Source: Acidithiobacillus sp. (GTDB taxonomy: Bacteria > Pseudomonadota > Gammaproteobacteria > Acidithiobacillales > Acidithiobacillaceae). Taken from it: DNA of 64,000 nt. The notes beneath the pieces are model-generated. The model did no database searches. It saw only the letters and a list, made by a program, of their open reading frames with translations, and was not told the origin of the DNA. Of this stretch, positions 34,299 through 42,938 are shown piece after piece (positions within the stretch are counted from its first letter, which is position 1; each line of letters starts with the position of its first letter). Where the stretch lies: NCBI RefSeq assembly GCF_027322205.1, contig NZ_DAHVHY010000003.1:1-64000 (forward strand), given 5' to 3'. The translations under genes were made by a program, and so were the position numbers.

Positions 34299-35483
34299 CT
34301 ACAACTTGGCATACGAATGTAAGCCGCCCAAGAAAAGATCCACGCCAATAAAACAGAAGGTAACAGTGATTAGACTTAACGCAGCCCACCAAGCCAATTT
34401 TCTACCTCTGTTTGGCTTCGATGAAAAGGTGTCATTAGTTCTCATGTGCAGGTAGGCAGCATAGTTTAGCCAGACAATGAGCGACCATGTTTCCTTGGGA
34501 TCCCAGGACCAAAATCCTCCCCACGCTTTGGCCGCCCACGCCGCCCCCAAAATAGTACCTACTGTAAAGAATAAAAAACCAAACTTTACCATGGATACGA
34601 TAATATGTTCAAGATCATCCAAACCAGGTAAGCGGCGAGTTAAGTTACCCCCAACCGTTTCGGCACGTTCTCTTAACAGATAGGCAAGGCCCACCATGCC
34701 TGCCAGATAGAAATTAGCATAAGCAATAAACTCCATAGGAATATGAATCTTTAGCCAGAAGCTTTGCAATGCAGGAATAATTGGTTGGATTTGGTTCTGA
34801 TGGTAGGCAAAACCCACCCAAACTAAAAAAACAGCCGCCACCAATATCATTGGCATTGCAAAGGCCCCAAGTCCCCGTGTTCGGCCCAAAGACTCATAAT
34901 AGAGATAAAACAACGTAGTTGTTGCACAGAACAACACCATCACATCATACATATTAGTTACTGGAATATGGCCCCATGATGGATGACCGATATAAGTTTG
35001 TTGCCAGCGAATTGCAAGTCCCGCATATCCGAACACTACCGCCACCCAAGCAAATCGATGCCCCCAATCACCACTGATTTCGTTGCCAGTGAATAAATAC
35101 CAATAATAACCGGCGGCGCTCAACATTATTGCAGCGCTCATCCAATAAACCATGGCACTGCTTTGAAGGAGAAAATATAGCACAGCACTATTAGAAGCAG
35201 TGTATCCAAACTGATAAAGACCGACACCAACAGCAGCGATACCAATCACCACATAGAACATCGTTCTGAAACTAGACCAACGCAGGCCAACCAACATTAA
35301 GCCTACATACCATAGACCCAACGTGATAAACTGCCACATCCAGAATTCCGCACGAAAGACGTGCCATACCAAAAAAGCCCCCAGCGTTAAAAACCCAGCC
35401 CACACCCTAGAACCGGCACTGGACGCTTTTATTGGCGACAGGTAATGTGAAATGCGAGCCATTTCTACAGTCTCAGAGGACAT
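34299..35483 (-). CDS. ccsB: Cytochrome c biogenesis protein CcsB/ResC-type
   Basis: This is a haem-handling membrane protein of system II cytochrome c maturation. It has 394 residues and about eight to ten hydrophobic helices. The tryptophan-rich WWD haem motif is WGGFWSWDPKETWSLIVW, near the C-terminus, with flanking conserved His in SWGHIP and LHMRTN. AAGGAG precedes the ATG. The usual partner ResB/Ccs1 is not adjacent. The gene is AT-richer than its surroundings and sits next to a transposase remnant, which suggests acquisition or displacement from a larger cluster. Confidence 0.88.
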   Translation of the reverse strand: MSSETVEMARISHYLSPIKASSAGSRVWAGFLTLGAFLVWHVFRAEFWMWQFITLGLWYVGLMLVGLRWSSFRTMFYVVIGIAAVGVGLYQFGYTASNSAVLYFLLQSSAMVYWMSAAIMLSAAGYYWYLFTGNEISGDWGHRFAWVAVVFGYAGLAIRWQQTYIGHPSWGHIPVTNMYDVMVLFCATTTLFYLYYESLGRTRGLGAFAMPMILVAAVFLVWVGFAYHQNQIQPIIPALQSFWLKIHIPMEFIAYANFYLAGMVGLAYLLRERAETVGGNLTRRLPGLDDLEHIIVSMVKFGFLFFTVGTILGAAWAAKAWGGFWSWDPKETWSLIVWLNYAAYLHMRTNDTFSSKPNRGRKLAWWAALSLITVTFCFIGVDLFLGGLHSYAKL

Positions 35484-35892
35484 AGTATCTCCTTATAACA
35501 CGCCTTGGTAGGGAAGCATCTAAAGCTCCCATCGGGTATTTGGCATTCCGTTTATGAAAAAGTTCAGCGATCCCCTGATGGCAGCACTGCGTAAACGGCT
35601 ACCGGCCTGGGCATGGACTGATCATCACCTGTTCAGACTAGTCACCAGAAGATGCGTCGATAAGCTTTCTTTTCGGCCAACAATGACTCATTGGGATTTG
35701 CCAATAAAATATGAAAATGACAAATAGGCAGGATAACTTGCGGCAATGGCGACAAAACTGCGTTTTGGCAGCAGAGCCCCACTCCCGATGCCAACCCCTG
35801 TTTCGCCTCAGGCGTATCCTGATGTTACTGTAACTACCTAACCATCTTGAATCTGTTTGACTAAATATCCGAACCGTAGTGAAAGCGAGCAC
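35484..35892. other. Gene-poor intergenic region (409 bp)
   Basis: This contains the ccsB ribosome-binding site and upstream sequence at one end and the UspA gene end at the other. A 57-codon forward frame (35554-35727, starting MKKFSDPLMAALRK) has no ribosome-binding site and no family I recognise; it may be the relic of a longer gene. Nothing else is supported. Confidence 0.5.
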
Positions 35893-36324
35893 CTACTTTG
35901 TCTTCGCCACCAAAATACTACAGGGCAAATTCCGCAGCAATGCCTTGGCGACCGAGCCTTGCAGCCAGTGCCCTAAAGAAAAATGCGGAATATGTCCGAT
36001 AACCAGCAGATCAGCCCCCATCTGCAGTGCGTAACGGGCGATTTCTTCAGCCGGACTACCCTCAACCGTTAGGGTCGTCACCCTCAAGCCCTCAGCATGA
36101 AGCTTACCAGCAACATCCTCCAGACTATTGCGGATAGCGTTACCCTCCCGCCCCAGCACGTCCTCAGCCCCGGCGGCCTGGCCGATGGCCATGCCACCAG
36201 TACTCACAATGACACCAAAGAGATGCAACTCCCCCTGACATAGACGGGCGAGATCCATACCCTGATGAAGGGCTATCGTGCTCGACGTACTACCGTCATA
36301 GGCCACCAGAATTTTCTGAAACAT
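35893..36324 (-). CDS. Universal stress protein (UspA family)
   Basis: A single-domain UspA-fold protein of 143 residues. It begins MFQKILVAYDGSTSS with the conserved strand-1 Asp, and carries the nucleotide loop as GHIPHFSLGHWLQGSVAKALL, a variant of the GxxGxxxxxxxGS(V) ATP signature. GGAGGTGG lies just ahead of the ATG. UspA proteins help survive starvation and stress; no specific role is seen. It follows the EmrB-type exporter after 56 bases and may share its transcript. Confidence 0.88.
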   Translation of the reverse strand: MFQKILVAYDGSTSSTIALHQGMDLARLCQGELHLFGVIVSTGGMAIGQAAGAEDVLGREGNAIRNSLEDVAGKLHAEGLRVTTLTVEGSPAEEIARYALQMGADLLVIGHIPHFSLGHWLQGSVAKALLRNLPCSILVAKTK

Positions 36325-36380
36325 TTGCCACCTCCCCAAAAGGTCATATATGGCTAGGCCCCACACAACATCCATACCAC

Positions 36381-37931
36381 TCAATCCGCCACGATCTCCT
36401 GCCTCACCACCGCACCGCGCTTAGGCGAACGAATGATCAGCAACAGCGGGAAAACCGCCAGCGTCATCACCAGCATCAGCCAGAAGTCATCTATGTACGC
36501 AATCATCGTCGCCTGCCGGGTAATTTCCGTATTCAGGAGGAGCTGACCCAAAGCATCATGGGGGTTATAAAGGCTGGCCACGGCAGGGTTCTGAAAAGCC
36601 GGGTTACTATCGTCGATATGGCTGGTCAGCGCGGCGTGCGCAATTTGCGTATTGCGGGTCAGCAGGGTCTCTACCAGCGAAATACCGATACTGCTGCCCA
36701 CATTACGCACCAGACTATAAATTGCCGTGCCGTTAGCCCGCATTTCTGGGCTCAGGGTCGCAAAGGTGGCCGTACTCAGGGGCACAAAGACGAGCCCGAT
36801 GCCCAGCCCCTGCCAGACGCCCGGCCAGATCACATCGCCCTCACTGATCACCAGACTATAGCCCTGCATTTGCCAGAGGGAGAAAGCGGTAATCCCGAAG
36901 CCGACGGCGAGGAGCAGGCGCAAGTCCACCTTGCCCACCAGTCGCCCGACGATCAGCATGGCGAACATGGTGCCCAGACCACTCGGTGCCGTCACCCAAC
37001 CGGCTGCCGCTGCGGTGTAGCCCATCAGGTCCTGCAACATGGTGGGAATCAGCGCCCGCGACGCAAACAGTACCAGTCCGACAATAAAGATGAAAAGCAG
37101 GCCGGTGGCATAGTTGCGATTCAGGATCAGACGATAATCGAAGAAGGAACGGTCAAAAGGTGTGCGCCAGGTATGATAGATAAAGTAAAGAGCCGCGAAC
37201 CCGGCAATACAAGCTTCTATCCAGATTTCCACCGAAGCAAACCAGCTCTGCTCTTGTCCGCGATCCAGCAATAACTGCAAGGCACCGATGGCCAGACTCA
37301 GACTGACAAATCCCGTCATGTCAAAATGCATCCGCCGCAGTGCCGAATCCTTGGGGAAGGATTTCCAGATTCCCATAAACGCCATGATCCCCACCGGTAC
37401 ATTGATGAAAAACACCCAGCGCCAGCCCATCGTATCCGTCAGCCCCCCGCCCAACGTCGGTCCGACGATCGGCCCAACCATCACCCCCATCCCCCACAGA
37501 GCCATGGCGGAACCCTGCTTTTCCCGGGGGTTGATGTCGAGCAGGACCGTTTGCGAAAGTGGCACCAGCGCCGCGCCGAAGACACCCTGCAGCACCCGTG
37601 CAACGACAATTTCCCCCAGTGAAGTGGAAATACCGCACCACATGGAGGCCAGAGTAAAACCCAGCACCGCGGCCAGAAAGATGGTACGCTGACCAAAACG
37701 GTCACAGAGCCAACCGGTCAGGGGTGTGGCAATAGCGGTGGCCACGATATAAGAAGTCAGCACCCAACCAATCTGGTTCAGGGACACGGACAGGCTGCCC
37801 TGCATGTGCGGCAGGGCCACGTTGGCGATGGTGCTGTCCAGGGTCTGCATAATGGTGGCCAGCATGATGGACAGGGTGATGAGCGGCCGGTTCAGCCCCG
37901 CCGTGCTGACCGAGGCGGTGCCTATGGTCAT
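36381..37931 (-). CDS. DHA2-family (EmrB/QacA) multidrug MFS exporter
   Basis: This is a 516-residue proton-driven exporter with 14 predicted helices. The start of TM1 carries LDSTIANVALPHMQ, the DHA2 mark, and motif A is GWLCDRFGQRTIF. Motif C-like GPTLGGGLTDTMGWRWVFFINVP follows TM5. The ATG overlaps the MarR stop (ATGA), so it is the regulated gene of a marR-emrB operon. A membrane-fusion partner (EmrA) and an outer-membrane channel are not present in the window. Confidence 0.92.
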   Translation of the reverse strand: MTIGTASVSTAGLNRPLITLSIMLATIMQTLDSTIANVALPHMQGSLSVSLNQIGWVLTSYIVATAIATPLTGWLCDRFGQRTIFLAAVLGFTLASMWCGISTSLGEIVVARVLQGVFGAALVPLSQTVLLDINPREKQGSAMALWGMGVMVGPIVGPTLGGGLTDTMGWRWVFFINVPVGIMAFMGIWKSFPKDSALRRMHFDMTGFVSLSLAIGALQLLLDRGQEQSWFASVEIWIEACIAGFAALYFIYHTWRTPFDRSFFDYRLILNRNYATGLLFIFIVGLVLFASRALIPTMLQDLMGYTAAAAGWVTAPSGLGTMFAMLIVGRLVGKVDLRLLLAVGFGITAFSLWQMQGYSLVISEGDVIWPGVWQGLGIGLVFVPLSTATFATLSPEMRANGTAIYSLVRNVGSSIGISLVETLLTRNTQIAHAALTSHIDDSNPAFQNPAVASLYNPHDALGQLLLNTEITRQATMIAYIDDFWLMLVMTLAVFPLLLIIRSPKRGAVVRQEIVAD

Positions 37932-38371
37932 CGGGAAGACGCTTCGGTAAGACGCTGCAAACGGTGCAGGAGCTTCGTCGCTTGCTGCAAATCTGTAGCA
38001 TCCAGGCCATCGAGCATTTCGTGGCGGAAGTCCACGGCGACGCGCTTCACCTCGGCATATATGGACAATCCCTCAGCAGTAAGCACCACACGCCGAACCC
38101 TGCGGTCTTCCGGAGCAATCTCGCGGCGTACTAATCCAGCGCGCTGTAACCGGTCTACCATGGCCACCACAGTCGGCCCTTCCACCGAGAGACAATGTGC
38201 CAGTTCGGTCTGGGTCAGCGGAGCTTTGGCCCGCGCCAGAAAGGCGATACTCATCCAGCTCGCCTGGCTCAAACCGAGCCCCTTCAGGCGACGATCCAGC
38301 GCGTGGCGCCAGACCCGTGCGCTATCATGCAAGGCCAAGGCAAAATCTTCCTGCAACTGGTCTCTGCGCAC
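37928..38371 (-). CDS. MarR-family transcriptional regulator
   Basis: A 147-residue winged-helix repressor. LTQTELAHCLSVEGPTVVAM is the recognition region and EDRRVRRVVLTAEG the wing. It starts at a GTG with GAGAGG upstream. The overlap with the exporter gene makes it the probable repressor of its own operon, released by a toxic ligand. Confidence 0.9.
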   Translation of the reverse strand: MRRDQLQEDFALALHDSARVWRHALDRRLKGLGLSQASWMSIAFLARAKAPLTQTELAHCLSVEGPTVVAMVDRLQRAGLVRREIAPEDRRVRRVVLTAEGLSIYAEVKRVAVDFRHEMLDGLDATDLQQATKLLHRLQRLTEASSR

Positions 38372-38412
38372 AAACCCTCTCGGTATTTTTTGTTACCCAA
38401 ATTATTAGAGCC

Positions 38413-38441
38413 CTTATACTTAGTGATATATCTATTTACAA
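38413..38441 (-). promoter_or_regulatory. marR-emrB promoter with possible operator
   Basis: On the minus strand TTGTAA (38441-38436) is separated by 17 bases from TATAAG (38418-38413), 41 bases before the marR GTG. The spacer contains GATATATC (38425-38432), an 8-bp palindrome that could be the core of a MarR site. The promoter call is fair; the operator call is speculative. Confidence 0.45.
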
Positions 38442-38561
38442 GAGAAGCCAAGCATCCGAAAGTCACCTTTGGGCTTCTCAGTCGACATAACTCAAGCCCG
38501 TGACATTACCTTGACAGAAGCTCAGAGCTCCGCCATGGTGGCCTAAAATTGTGAGGACCTC

Positions 38562-39383
38562 ATGCTGCATTTTCCGGATATCAATACCGTCGGCTTCCAG
38601 CTCGGACCCATCACCATCCACTGGTATGGCCTGCTGGAGATCATCAGCTTTGTCATAGCCACCGTCTGGCTCATCCGGCGCGGCCGCATGGCACACTGGA
38701 ACTGGCACAAAGAACACGTCGTCGATCTGGAGTTTTATGTGGCCGTAGGCGCCGTTCTCGGGGGCCGGGTGGGCTATGTGCTGTGGTATAACCTACCCTA
38801 TTATCTCGCCAATCCCGTGAAAATGTTGGCCATCTGGGATGGCGGCATGTCCTTTCACGGCGGCCTCCTGGGTGTCGTCATCGCCTGCTGGGTATTTGCA
38901 CGACTCCATCAGCAACATGCCTTTCTGCCGACTCTGGATTTCATCGCACCGGCCGTGCCCATCGGGTTGGGTCTGGGACGGCTGGCCAATTTTATCAACG
39001 ACCAGCTTTTCGGCCGTGTCAGCGGCCTCCCCTGGGCCATGGTCTTTCCCGCCGGTGGTCCGCAACCCCGGCAGCCCTCGCAACTCTATGAGTTTCTGCT
39101 GGAGGGCGTACTGCTCCTGCTAATTCTGGCCATCTACAGCCGCAAAGCGCGTCCTGCCGGTGCCGTCGGCGGCATGTTTGTCCTCTTTTATGGCATCTTC
39201 CGTTTCATCGCGGAATACGCGCGCCAGCCGGATATTCAGTTGGGCTTTGTCTTCGGTCCCTACACCATGGGTCAGGTCTTATCCGTGCCCATGATTATTC
39301 TCGGCCCGTTGGTGATCTGGTGGGCCTATAAGGGTGGCTTCTCCGAATCACCCAAAAGCACATTATTGGCAGCCAATAATTAG
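38562..39383 (+). CDS. lgt: Prolipoprotein diacylglyceryl transferase
   Basis: Lgt moves diacylglycerol from phosphatidylglycerol to the lipobox Cys of prolipoproteins. It is a 273-residue protein with about seven membrane helices. The HGG segment MSFHGG (H100) and the signature GRLANFINDQLFG (139-151) are present. In the signature R140, N143 and G151 match E. coli R143, N146 and G154, but the position of E. coli Glu151 is Gln148 here. The last codons form a 19-base palindrome (39362-39380). Substrates in the window include PilP. Confidence 0.93.
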   Translation: MLHFPDINTVGFQLGPITIHWYGLLEIISFVIATVWLIRRGRMAHWNWHKEHVVDLEFYVAVGAVLGGRVGYVLWYNLPYYLANPVKMLAIWDGGMSFHGGLLGVVIACWVFARLHQQHAFLPTLDFIAPAVPIGLGLGRLANFINDQLFGRVSGLPWAMVFPAGGPQPRQPSQLYEFLLEGVLLLLILAIYSRKARPAGAVGGMFVLFYGIFRFIAEYARQPDIQLGFVFGPYTMGQVLSVPMIILGPLVIWWAYKGGFSESPKSTLLAANN

Positions 39384-39406
39384 CCGCTGCAGTTTAGCCC
39401 TGCCTA

Positions 39407-41395
39407 ATGCCCATGGCTGAAGAACTCAACCCGCCACAGCTGGAAGCGGTAAAACATATCCACGGCCCCTTGCTGGTGCTGGCCGGGGCCGGCTCGGGTA
39501 AGACCCGGGTCATCACCCGGAAAATCGTCTACCTCATCCGTGAGCAACAGATAGCCCCCCGGCACATCTGTGCCGTGACCTTCACCAACAAGGCCGCCCG
39601 CGAGATGAAAAACCGCGTCGCGGAGGCTTTGCAGGGCCATAACAGCCGCGGCCTGATGGTCTCCACCTTTCATCATCTCGGCCTGCAAATCCTGCGCAAA
39701 GACATCGAGCGACTGGGTTATCGCAGCAACTTCAGCGTCATTGACCCTGGCGACAGCTTAGGGATGGTCCGTAACCTGCTGCGCGAGGCCAACGGCCCCA
39801 GCGATCTCGCCGAAGCCATCCAGGCCCGTATCTCCCGCTTCAAGAATGACGGTTTCTTCCCCGAGGAAGCGCATGCGAATGACCGTCTCGGTCAGGAGGC
39901 AACCAGCATTTACGCACCCTATCAGCGCTCCCTCAGTGCCTGCAACGCTGTGGATCTGGATGATCTCATCCTCCTGCCCACCCGCCTGCTGCAGGACCAC
40001 GCAGAAGCCCGCCACGCCTGGCAGGATCGCATCCGCTACCTGCTGGTGGATGAATATCAGGACAGCAACGGGGCGCAGTACCACCTGGTGCAAAGTCTGC
40101 TGGGCACCCGTCATAACCTGACGGCGGTGGGTGACGACGACCAGAGCATCTACTCCTGGCGGGGTGCTGCTGCCGACAACCTGCATCGGCTGGCGCAGGA
40201 TTTCCCCAACCTCAAAGTCGTCAAACTGGAGCAGAACTACCGCTCCACCGGCCGCATTCTCCAGGCCGCCAATGCGGTCATTGCGCAAAATCCTCATCTC
40301 TTTGAAAAGCGCCTATGGAGCACACTGGGCGATGGCCACAGCATTCGCGCCCTGCGCTGCACCAATGAAGCCGACGAAGCAAAGCAGGTGGTCAGCGCTA
40401 TTCTCCGTGATCGTTTCCAGCGTCAGGGTGAATACCGCGATTACGCCATTTTGTATCGCAGCAACCATCAGGCCCGCCCTTTTGAAGCCGAACTGCGCAA
40501 CGCGCACATTCCTTACCAGATATCCGGCGGCATCTCCTTCTTTGAACGCAGTGAAATCAAGGACTTTCTCGCTTATTTGCGCCTACTGGCAAATTCTGAC
40601 GATGATCCCGCCTTCCTGCGTGCAGTCAACACGCCACGGCGGGGCATCGGCAACAGCACCTTGGAACGCCTGGGCGCCTTCGCCAAGGAACGCAATCTCT
40701 CGCTGTTCGCCGCGCTTTGGGAAGATGCATTGGAGTTACCTGAAAAGGCACACACCGCCCTGCGCAACTTCGCCGGATGGGTAAATCTCAAAGCTGACGA
40801 AGTGGACAAGGCCGAACTCATCCACGCCTTGCAGGGTCTGCCCGAGGAAATCGGCTACCTGCAACATCTGCACAATGAGGGTGACGAAAAAGATGCCGGA
40901 CGACGCTGGGAAAACATTCAGGAACTCCTGAGCTGGATGCAGCGCCTGCAGGAACAGGACGAAGGTCCGCAAACGCTGCCGGAGATTCTCAATCGCCTGA
41001 TGCTCTTCAACGTACTGGAGCGCGAGGAGGAGGACGACCGCGATGTGCTGCGCCTGTCCACCCTGCACGCTGCTAAAGGGCTGGAGTTTCCGCAGGTGTT
41101 TCTGGTGGGTGCCGAAGAAGAATTACTACCACACCGCAACAGCGAAACCCCGGAGCAGATCGAAGAAGAACGCCGCCTCTTTTACGTGGGCATGACCCGC
41201 GCCCGCTTCCGCCTGACCCTGAGTCTCTGTCGCAAACGCCGCCGCTACGGCCAGGATGCCCATCCGGAACCCTCCCGCTTTCTCCGGGAGATCCCTAAAG
41301 AGCACCTGGACTGGCAAGGCGACCAGAACCCCGAAGAAGAAATGGACCCCACTGCCGCTTTCGCCCGCCTGCGGGAGATGCTCGGCAAAACCTGA
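39407..41395 (+). CDS. rep: ATP-dependent DNA helicase Rep (UvrD/Rep superfamily 1)
   Basis: A 3'-5' helicase of 662 residues that aids replication forks past obstacles. Motif I is LAGAGSGKTRVIT, motif Ia is FTNKAAREMK, motif II is LVDEYQDSN, motif III is GDDDQSIYSWRGA, motif IV includes LEQNYRSTGRI, and late motifs include LSTLHAAKGLEFP and FYVGMTRAR. Length and the short C-terminus fit Rep better than UvrD. No clear ribosome-binding site; a second ATG lies two codons downstream. It starts 23 bases after lgt. Confidence 0.92.
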   Translation: MPMAEELNPPQLEAVKHIHGPLLVLAGAGSGKTRVITRKIVYLIREQQIAPRHICAVTFTNKAAREMKNRVAEALQGHNSRGLMVSTFHHLGLQILRKDIERLGYRSNFSVIDPGDSLGMVRNLLREANGPSDLAEAIQARISRFKNDGFFPEEAHANDRLGQEATSIYAPYQRSLSACNAVDLDDLILLPTRLLQDHAEARHAWQDRIRYLLVDEYQDSNGAQYHLVQSLLGTRHNLTAVGDDDQSIYSWRGAAADNLHRLAQDFPNLKVVKLEQNYRSTGRILQAANAVIAQNPHLFEKRLWSTLGDGHSIRALRCTNEADEAKQVVSAILRDRFQRQGEYRDYAILYRSNHQARPFEAELRNAHIPYQISGGISFFERSEIKDFLAYLRLLANSDDDPAFLRAVNTPRRGIGNSTLERLGAFAKERNLSLFAALWEDALELPEKAHTALRNFAGWVNLKADEVDKAELIHALQGLPEEIGYLQHLHNEGDEKDAGRRWENIQELLSWMQRLQEQDEGPQTLPEILNRLMLFNVLEREEEDDRDVLRLSTLHAAKGLEFPQVFLVGAEEELLPHRNSETPEQIEEERRLFYVGMTRARFRLTLSLCRKRRRYGQDAHPEPSRFLREIPKEHLDWQGDQNPEEEMDPTAAFARLREMLGKT

Positions 41396-41411
41396 TAAGC
41401 GAGTTCGCCAC

Positions 41412-41453
41412 GCATAAAAGGAAAGAGGCGATCCACACAACCAGATCGCCTCT
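41412..41453 (-). terminator. rpsT terminator
   Basis: A perfect 10-bp stem, AGAGGCGATC (41424-41433) with GATCGCCTCT (41444-41453), and a 10-base loop, followed on the minus strand by TTCCTTTTATG. It can also act on rep transcripts but has no T-run on that side. A second small hairpin (41464-41470 with 41478-41484) lies between it and the rpsT stop. Confidence 0.8.
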
Positions 41454-41496
41454 CCTGCTCGGTATCCCGCTCGGACTGCGGGATGCTTACCTGTCT

Positions 41497-41772
41497 TTAC
41501 TGAGCGACGTTACCCATGGCTTTGACGCGGGCCGAGAGCCGACTCTTGGTGCGGGCCGCCATGTTGCGGTGTGCCACACCCTTGCCCACTGTTTTGTCGA
41601 TGACCGACTCCGCAGCGCGCAACGCAGTGCGTGCCTGCTCCTGATCACCGATGTGTACGGCCTTCAGCACACCCCTCACATAGGTGCGCAAGCGCGAGCG
41701 CAGACTGGCATTGTGCAAGCGCCGTTTTTCGTTTTGTAATACGCGCTTGCGCGCCTGAGCTGTATTGGCCAA
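41497..41772 (-). CDS. rpsT: 30S ribosomal protein S20 (UUG start)
   Basis: S20 binds 16S rRNA early in 30S assembly. The start is assigned to TTG at 41772: GGAGAG lies 7 bases upstream, and the product begins with the canonical S20 sequence M-A-N-T-A-Q-A-R-K-R, 91 residues in all. An ATG five codons earlier (41787) would add residues not typical of S20 and lacks its own binding site. E. coli rpsT also uses UUG, where the weak start is part of autogenous control. A terminator follows. Confidence 0.92.
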   Translation of the reverse strand: MANTAQARKRVLQNEKRRLHNASLRSRLRTYVRGVLKAVHIGDQEQARTALRAAESVIDKTVGKGVAHRNMAARTKSRLSARVKAMGNVAQ

Positions 41773-41911
41773 CTTTGTACTCTCCATATCTACAATCCCG
41801 CGTCTGCGGGAAATTAAGTGGCGTATTCTGGCGCCAACGCCCAACCCTGTCAATATCAATGGATTGCAAAAACCCACCCGGCACTACGAAAATGGGGACA
41901 CCTGGCCTGCT

Positions 41912-42919
41912 TTACCCTGCCATTACGTGCACATGCTCTGGTGCCACCTGCACCCACAGATCTGTGCCTAGCGCCAGCGATCTGCCTTCGCACTGTATGC
42001 GCGGTAACAGCATATCGAGACACAAAGTGCCCTCCATTCTGACACGCAAGGCAACACCCTCCTCCTGGAGACCCACGACCTGCAATTTCAGGGCATTTGG
42101 CGCTGAGCCGCGCAGAGCGTCGCCCGGCACGAGGTCCTCGGAACGAATGGCCACGGTCACCGCCATACCCGAATGCATGCCGTGCTGCAACCCAGTACGT
42201 AAACGCCAGTCGGCTCCTGCCACCACCATTCCGGCTCCCCCCATCTCCTCAACGCGCCCCGCCAGGAAATTACGAAACCCCAGCAAACGTGCCGCCCCCA
42301 TAGTGGTGGGTCGCGCAAACACTTCACGCGGAGATCCCTCCTGTACAACGCGCCCATCCAGCAATACGGCCATATGATCTGCGAGCATCGCCAGGTGCGG
42401 ATCATGACTCACGGCCAGCACCGGCACCCCAAAGTCGTGGACTTCACGGATAAGCTCGTCCAGAATTTCGTCGCGGGTGGCCATATCCAGCGCCGAGGTA
42501 GGCTCATCCAGTAGCAGCAATTCAGGACGCCGGGCCAGAGCGCGGGCGAGCGCCACCCGCTGGCGTTGCCCGCCGGAGAGCGCCGCCGGATAACGCTCCG
42601 CCAGATCGACAAGCCCCACGCGCGTTAGCAAATTCATCGCCTGCGCGCGGCGACCTGCGCCCCTGGGCAGCGGAAAAGCGACGTTCTCCCAAGCCCGCAG
42701 GTGCGGGAAAAGCGCATAACCCTGCGGCAAATAGCCGATGGGCCGCCGCTCGGCAGCCAGGCCGGTAAAAGGCTGCCCACGCGCTGGAATCAAGCCAGCG
42801 ATGGCCTTCAACAGCAAAGTCTTGCCCTCTCCGGAAAGACCGAGCAGGACGGTGAAATCCCGCACTTGCATCTGAACATCCAGCACGACCGGTTTTTCTA
42901 GCTGATAGCGAATGTCCAT
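41912..42919 (-). CDS. modC: Molybdate/tungstate-type ABC transporter ATPase (ModC-like)
   Basis: An ABC ATPase of 335 residues. Walker A is GLSGEGKT, the ABC signature is LSGGQRQRVALARAL, Walker B is LLLLDEP, and the switch His is in AVSHDPH. A C-terminal TOBE domain (about 260-330; AVTVAIRSEDLV) fits ModC and related oxyanion importers. The ATG at 42919 lacks a clear ribosome-binding site; translation is probably coupled to modB, which ends 19 bases upstream. Sulfate or iron import are alternatives, but pairing with a ModB-like permease favours molybdate or tungstate. Confidence 0.84.
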   Translation of the reverse strand: MDIRYQLEKPVVLDVQMQVRDFTVLLGLSGEGKTLLLKAIAGLIPARGQPFTGLAAERRPIGYLPQGYALFPHLRAWENVAFPLPRGAGRRAQAMNLLTRVGLVDLAERYPAALSGGQRQRVALARALARRPELLLLDEPTSALDMATRDEILDELIREVHDFGVPVLAVSHDPHLAMLADHMAVLLDGRVVQEGSPREVFARPTTMGAARLLGFRNFLAGRVEEMGGAGMVVAGADWRLRTGLQHGMHSGMAVTVAIRSEDLVPGDALRGSAPNALKLQVVGLQEEGVALRVRMEGTLCLDMLLPRIQCEGRSLALGTDLWVQVAPEHVHVMAG

Positions 42920-42938
42920 GGGTTTTAGCGCAACGCCA

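Noticed and set aside
35554..35727. 57-codon frame between ccsB and the UspA gene
   Set aside because: No ribosome-binding site, no recognised family and no conserved partner; noted under the intergenic region only.
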